In this document: in pieces, positions 6,215 through 9,460 of the stretch
How positions within the stretch are numbered: position 1 is the first letter of the stretch
Layout of the letters: every line of letters starts with the position of its first letter
Notes under the pieces: generated by a model
Seen by the model: the letters and a program-made list of their open reading frames with translations, nothing else
Told to the model about the DNA's origin: nothing
Database searches by the model: none
Translations under genes and position numbers: made by a program
Assembly: GCA_026986235.1 (NCBI GenBank)
Contig: JALSOY010000193.1
Location: 1-9,460, forward strand
From: Caldifarciminota bacterium
GTDB taxonomy: Bacteria > Hydrothermota > Hydrothermia > B15-G9 > WFZT01
Direction: 5' to 3'
DNA: 9,460 nt

Positions 6215-6415
6215 GAGGGTGTTCGAAAAGTATTTTTCTTAATTTGCGGAAAGAGTTAATTTTACGGTTATCATCCTTTTTAGTCTTTTTTCCAAGGAAT
6301 ATGGGTTCTCAAAATCCCCCTTGGAGAAGGGGGATTTAGGGGGATTGAATTTCAATCGGAAAACATCCCCCTTTAGTTCCCCCTTCTGAAGAAGGGGGAT
6401 TTTTCGAACAACCTC
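6215..6415. mobile_element. MITE-like non-coding element, 201 bp
   Basis: The element starts with GAGGGTGTTCGAAAA (6215-6229) and ends with the inverted complement, TTTTCGAACAACCTC (6401-6415), with 14 of 15 bases matching. It is bordered by the 10-bp direct repeat ACTTTGCAGG on both sides. It holds no credible reading frame. Its right half is the triple G5/C5 stem-loop repeat, and its left half (6230-6311) is AT-rich with no evident structure. Size, terminal inverted repeats, target duplication and lack of coding capacity are the hallmarks of a miniature inverted-repeat element mobilised in trans. Duplications of about 10 bp are known for IS4-type elements among others. The source transposase is not identified. 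The element lies between two divergent promoters. Confidence 0.8.
6312..6404 (+). repeat. Palindromic G5/C5 repeat, right copy (core of the MITE)
   Basis: Three stem-loops follow each other: 6312-6322 with 6327-6337 (11 bp, 4-base loop); AGGGGGAT 6338-6345 with ATCCCCCT 6365-6372 (8 bp, 19-base loop); and 6378-6386 with 6391-6399 (9 bp, loop TGAA). T5 follows at 6400-6404, giving the last hairpin the shape of a plus-strand intrinsic terminator. The second and third stem-loops match the left repeat read on the minus strand. Confidence 0.85.
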
Positions 6416-6425
6416 ACTTTGCAGG
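6416..6425. repeat. Target-site duplication, right copy
   Basis: ACTTTGCAGG, identical to 6205-6214 and directly outside the right terminal inverted repeat. Removing 6215-6425 would restore an uninterrupted divergent intergenic region of about 143 bases. The rest, 6426-6489, holds no feature that I can support. Confidence 0.8.
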
Positions 6426-6489
6426 AAAGGTCATCCTGTGTGCGAAATTCCCATTTTATCGAGGGAAATTCTGCCATTAAATTCCCTTA

Positions 6490-6518
6490 TTGTATAAAAC
6501 GGCATTGTGTGTTATATT
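6490..6518 (+). promoter_or_regulatory. Promoter of the 102-residue unknown gene (leaderless)
   Basis: -35 TTGTAT (6490-6495), a 17-base spacer, an extended -10 TGT before TATATT (6513-6518), then six bases (TTTCTT) and ATG at 6525. The geometry equals that of the divergent lipoprotein promoter base for base, although the -35 is weaker. The predicted transcription start is the A of the ATG. Confidence 0.6.
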
Positions 6519-6524
6519 TTTCTT

Positions 6525-6833
6525 ATGCTAAAGTACAGACTTTACGCATGGTGGACGAAGTTTACATTCAATGTGACTGTCGTGAAATTTTCCATTACCA
6601 CCTTACGGGATCTGAATTTCATAGAAGATCAGCTTAAATACCTGACAAATCCGGACTTCTTAAAGAAGATAGTGGTAAGTCTCAGGAAATCCCAGCAACT
6701 TTTCAGGAAGTGGAGGAAACACATCTATCCTTTTGTGTGGAATACCATCGTACAGAAAACGATACAAAAAACATTCCACCTCATCCTTGAGATAGAGGAC
6801 AGAATAGAGCGTCTCGAAGGTAAACAGGTTTAA
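6525..6833 (+). CDS. Uncharacterised basic 102-residue protein
   Basis: A small, strongly basic protein that I do not recognise. It begins MLKYRLYAWWTKFTF, has a Lys/Arg-rich centre (SLRKSQQLFRKWRKH, residues 52-66), and ends in a probable amphipathic helix (LILEIEDRIERLEGK, residues 86-100) that could form a short coiled coil. There is no signal peptide, membrane span or cysteine motif. The start at 6525 is chosen because a -10 element ends six bases upstream; the in-frame GTG at 6507 would lie under that promoter. There is no Shine-Dalgarno site. Arg codons AGA/AGG and general codon choice look like those of the neighbours, which supports a real gene. It converges on valS with only eight bases between the two stop codons and no terminator-shaped hairpin in the gap. 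A nucleic-acid or ribosome-associated role would fit the charge but is a guess. Confidence 0.6.
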   Translation: MLKYRLYAWWTKFTFNVTVVKFSITTLRDLNFIEDQLKYLTNPDFLKKIVVSLRKSQQLFRKWRKHIYPFVWNTIVQKTIQKTFHLILEIEDRIERLEGKQV

Positions 6834-6841
6834 AGCGCCTT

Positions 6842-9460
6842 TTACAGATTTTTCAGTCTCTCTTCGAGTTTTTCCAACTTTGCTTTGAACCTTTCAAGTT
6901 TCTCCTTTTCTTTTTCCACAATCTCCCCGGGTGCCTTTTCAAGGAATGATTTGTTGGTAAGTTTTTTTACCAGTTTATCGATCTGGATCTTCAGTGCGGA
7001 AACTTCCTTTGAGATCCTGTGTCTCTCCTTCTCTATGTCGATAATGTCACCAAGGGGCACGAAGAATGTCATACCGTGGGTGTGAATAGTAGCGGCCTTT
7101 CCTGGTGCTTCTGTGACCTTTTCAATTTTTTCCACCCTGGCAAGGAGTTTTAGAACCGGGAGCTTTTCCTCGAGGATGGGATAAAAAGTCTCTGCTTCAG
7201 GCACAAGGGCCTGAAGGGTAAGTTTTGTGTCTCCCGGAAGTTTGAACTCAGCCCTGATCTCCCGGAGTCCTTCTATAACACCCTTGAGCTGTTCAACATA
7301 ATCAAGGGAAAGAGGGTAAGAATGTTCGTCTTTCTCCGGCCAGGGAGCAATCATGATCGATTCACCTTCCCTGTTTGGAAGTTTCTGCCAGATTTCTTCG
7401 GTGATAAACGGCATGTACGGATGCAGGAGTTTGAGGAACCTGTCCAGGACATAGAAGGCAACGCTGAGGGCGGCGTCTTTCTTTTCCGGATCGTTCAATC
7501 TCGGCTTTATCATTTCAAGATACCAGTCGCAGAACTCACCCCAGAAGAATTCGTAGAGCGTCCAGGCAACTCCGTTGAAGTCAAAGCCATCGAGTCCACG
7601 GGTAACCTTTTCCACGGTTTCGTTGGTTTTAGTAAGTATCCATCTGTCTTCAATTTCAAGTTTTTCCGGAAGCCCATTCCAGGAGTAGTTTTCATCCATG
7701 TGCAGGAACAGGAGTCTTGTGGCGTTCCATATTTTATTTGCAAAGTTTCGACCGACTTCAAGTCTTTTATCGCTGTAAATGATGTCCTGTCCTTCAGGGG
7801 CGATAAGCATAAGGCCCATCCTCACGCCGTCGGCGCCGAACTTTTCAAAGAGTTCGAGGGGATCAGGCGAATTTCCGAGGGATTTTGAGAGCTTTCTTCT
7901 CTTCTCGTCCCTGATCAGACCGTTGAGGTAGATGTATTCAAAGGGTTCTTTACCCATAAAGGCGTAACCGGCCATAACCATTCTTGCCACCCAGAAGAAG
8001 AGGATGTCCCAACCGGAGATGAGCACATCGTTGGGATAGAAGTAATCGAGATAAGGTGTCTTTTGTGGCCATCCGAGGGTGGAAAAGGGCCAGAGCCAGG
8101 AGGAGAACCATGTGTCAAGGACATCTTCGTCCTGATTGAGGTGTGGTGAACCGCAGTGTGGGCATTTTTCAGGCTTCTCTTTAGCCACGGTCATTTCGCC
8201 GCAGTCTTTACAGTAAAAGACGGGTATCCTGTGTCCCCACCAGATCTGGCGTGAAATACACCAGTCTTTGACATTTTCAAGCCAGTGGAAGTAAACCTTT
8301 TTCCAGTTTTCGGGAATAATCTTGATTTTCCCCTCTTTTACGGCCTTTATTGCAGGCTCGGCAAGTGGTTTCATTTTTACAAACCACTGTTCAGAAAGAT
8401 AGGGTTCAATAACCGTGTGGCACCTGTAGCAATGGCCAACTGAGTGACTGTAATTTTCTATCTTTTCCAGGAAACCGGCATTTTTGAGGTCTTCAACGAT
8501 CCTTTTTCGTGCCTCATACCTGTCGAGGCCCCTGTAAGGTCCGGCATTTTCGTTCATCTTTGCCTCGAGGTCAAGAACCACCACATGTTGAAGATGGTGC
8601 CTCTCAGCTATCTCGTAGTCGTTGGGATCGTGGGCTGGTGTGACTTTCACCGCACCTGTTCCGAACTCAGGATCCACGAGCTCATCTGCGATGACAGGAA
8701 TTTCAGGTGAGACATCGGTCCCCTCGCCTTCAAGAGAGAAGCTCTTTCTCGTCCAGTCGATTAGAGGGAGTCTGACCTTTTTCCCGATAAGGTGTTTGTA
8801 GCGATCGTCGTTGGGATTAACTGCGACTGCTGTATCTCCGAGGTATGTCTCTGGTCTCGTGGTGGCGACCACGATGTATCCGTCTCCGTCAACGAGGGGA
8901 TACTTTATGTACCAGAGATGGGAATGTTCCTCTTCGTACTCGACCTCATCATCTGCGAGAGCGGTTCCACACCTCGGACACCAGTTGATGATCCTCGTGC
9001 CTTTATAAATAAGTCCCCTTTCATAAAGTCTAACGAAGGCTTCAATAACGGCGTCATACATGTCGGGGTCCATGGTGAATTTGGTCCGCGTCCAGTCTGC
9101 TGAGACCCCGAGTTTTCTAAGCTGCAGCAAAATGGTGTTACCGTACTTTTCTTTCCACTTCCATACCCGTTTGATAAACTCCTCACGCCCCAGATCAAAC
9201 CTGGTCTTTCCTTCTTTTGCGAGTTCCCTTTCCACCACATTCTGTGTTGCTATCCCTGCATGGTCTATACCGGGCTGCCAGAGCGTTTCGTAACCCTGCA
9301 TCCTCTTCATCCTTATGAGTATATCCTGAAGGGTGTTATTCAGCACATGTCCCATGTGGATCTTTCCGGTTACATTGGGTGGCGGCATGGAGATGGCGAA
9401 CTTCTTTTTGCCGGGTCTGGGCTCTGCCCTGAAGTATCCCTTTTCTTCCCAGAATTTATA
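6842..9460 (-). CDS. valS: Valyl-tRNA synthetase (N-terminus cut by window edge)
   Basis: The class I enzyme that charges tRNA-Val. The frame is open through base 9460, giving 872 residues here. The visible part starts YKFWEEKGYF, so only about 15-20 N-terminal residues are missing. Numbered from Met at 9388: HIGH signature HMGH at 11-14; zinc-ribbon pairs Cys137/Cys140, Cys320/Cys323, Cys393/Cys396 and Cys409/Cys412; and the CP1 editing domain about 160-340 with TTRPETYLGDTAVAV and GTGAVKVTPAHDPND, which removes mischarged threonine. KMSKS is present as KLSKS at 499-503, followed by LGNSPDP, and the anticodon-binding helical domain spans about 580-700. The C-terminal Lys/Glu-rich coiled-coil arm at about 780-848 is typical of bacterial ValRS. 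No key residue is missing. The promoter and true start lie outside the window. Confidence 0.97.
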   Translation of the reverse strand, partial: YKFWEEKGYFRAEPRPGKKKFAISMPPPNVTGKIHMGHVLNNTLQDILIRMKRMQGYETLWQPGIDHAGIATQNVVERELAKEGKTRFDLGREEFIKRVWKWKEKYGNTILLQLRKLGVSADWTRTKFTMDPDMYDAVIEAFVRLYERGLIYKGTRIINWCPRCGTALADDEVEYEEEHSHLWYIKYPLVDGDGYIVVATTRPETYLGDTAVAVNPNDDRYKHLIGKKVRLPLIDWTRKSFSLEGEGTDVSPEIPVIADELVDPEFGTGAVKVTPAHDPNDYEIAERHHLQHVVVLDLEAKMNENAGPYRGLDRYEARKRIVEDLKNAGFLEKIENYSHSVGHCYRCHTVIEPYLSEQWFVKMKPLAEPAIKAVKEGKIKIIPENWKKVYFHWLENVKDWCISRQIWWGHRIPVFYCKDCGEMTVAKEKPEKCPHCGSPHLNQDEDVLDTWFSSWLWPFSTLGWPQKTPYLDYFYPNDVLISGWDILFFWVARMVMAGYAFMGKEPFEYIYLNGLIRDEKRRKLSKSLGNSPDPLELFEKFGADGVRMGLMLIAPEGQDIIYSDKRLEVGRNFANKIWNATRLLFLHMDENYSWNGLPEKLEIEDRWILTKTNETVEKVTRGLDGFDFNGVAWTLYEFFWGEFCDWYLEMIKPRLNDPEKKDAALSVAFYVLDRFLKLLHPYMPFITEEIWQKLPNREGESIMIAPWPEKDEHSYPLSLDYVEQLKGVIEGLREIRAEFKLPGDTKLTLQALVPEAETFYPILEEKLPVLKLLARVEKIEKVTEAPGKAATIHTHGMTFFVPLGDIIDIEKERHRISKEVSALKIQIDKLVKKLTNKSFLEKAPGEIVEKEKEKLERFKAKLEKLEERLKNL

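Noticed and set aside
6445..6486. Direct repeat AAATTCCC at 6445-6452 and 6479-6486 as an operator
   Set aside because: Eight bases twice in an AT-rich region is weak, and no regulator gene is nearby to support it.
6493..6499. TATAAAA about 26-32 bases before the ATG at 6525, as an archaeal TATA box
   Set aside because: The spacing would fit an archaeal leaderless gene, but the divergent partner has a near-consensus bacterial -35/-10, the lipoprotein has a lipobox, and ValRS is of bacterial type.
6826..6850. Shared terminator between the unknown gene and valS
   Set aside because: Only a 4-bp AAAG/CTTT stem is present; too weak to call.
7322..7888. 188-codon plus-strand frame inside valS
   Set aside because: It lies fully antisense to conserved ValRS sequence including the KLSKS region; long antisense frames are common opposite such genes.

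Overview
The window looks like a piece of a thermophile-like bacterial chromosome. Shine-Dalgarno sites are strong (GGAGG) in front of most genes. The valyl-tRNA synthetase carries a bacterial C-terminal coiled-coil arm, and one gene encodes a lipoprotein with a bacterial lipobox. Two promoters have bacterial -35/-10 geometry. The mix of an archaeal-type HMG-CoA synthase module with a 'PAGTF'-type lipoprotein suggests an uncultured lineage such as candidate division WOR-3/Hydrothermae. That placement is inference only.

Layout. The left edge (1-187, minus strand) holds the N-terminal end of a probable transposase that runs out of the window. Next comes a G5/C5 palindromic repeat (253-352), which ends three bases from the last gene of a long minus-strand gene row. 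In transcription order (right to left) that row is: a lipoprotein (6170-5487), two tandem paralogous PLP enzymes of the Cys/Met gamma-lyase family (5410-4229 and 4188-2992), 3-hydroxy-3-methylglutaryl-CoA synthase (2981-1929), a thiolase (1916-759) and a DUF35 Zn-ribbon/OB protein (744-355). Gaps are 76, 40, 10, 12 and 14 bases, so the last four genes almost certainly form one transcription unit, and the whole row may.

The last three genes are the HMGCS-thiolase-DUF35 module known from archaea. There the three proteins form one complex that makes HMG-CoA from acetyl-CoA for the mevalonate (isoprenoid) pathway. The two PLP enzymes most resemble methionine gamma-lyase by motif and probably act in sulfur amino-acid turnover.

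The interval 6171-6524 is a divergent promoter region. Both outward promoters place the -10 hexamer exactly six bases before an ATG with no Shine-Dalgarno site, so both genes (the lipoprotein and a 102-residue unknown protein) look leaderless. Between the promoters sits a complete 201-bp MITE-like element (6215-6415) with 15-bp terminal inverted repeats (14/15 matched) and a perfect 10-bp target duplication. Its core of three G5/C5 stem-loops is homologous, in the opposite orientation, to the repeat at 253-352. The right part (6842-9460, minus strand) is valS, cut by the window edge at its N-terminus and convergent with the unknown gene.
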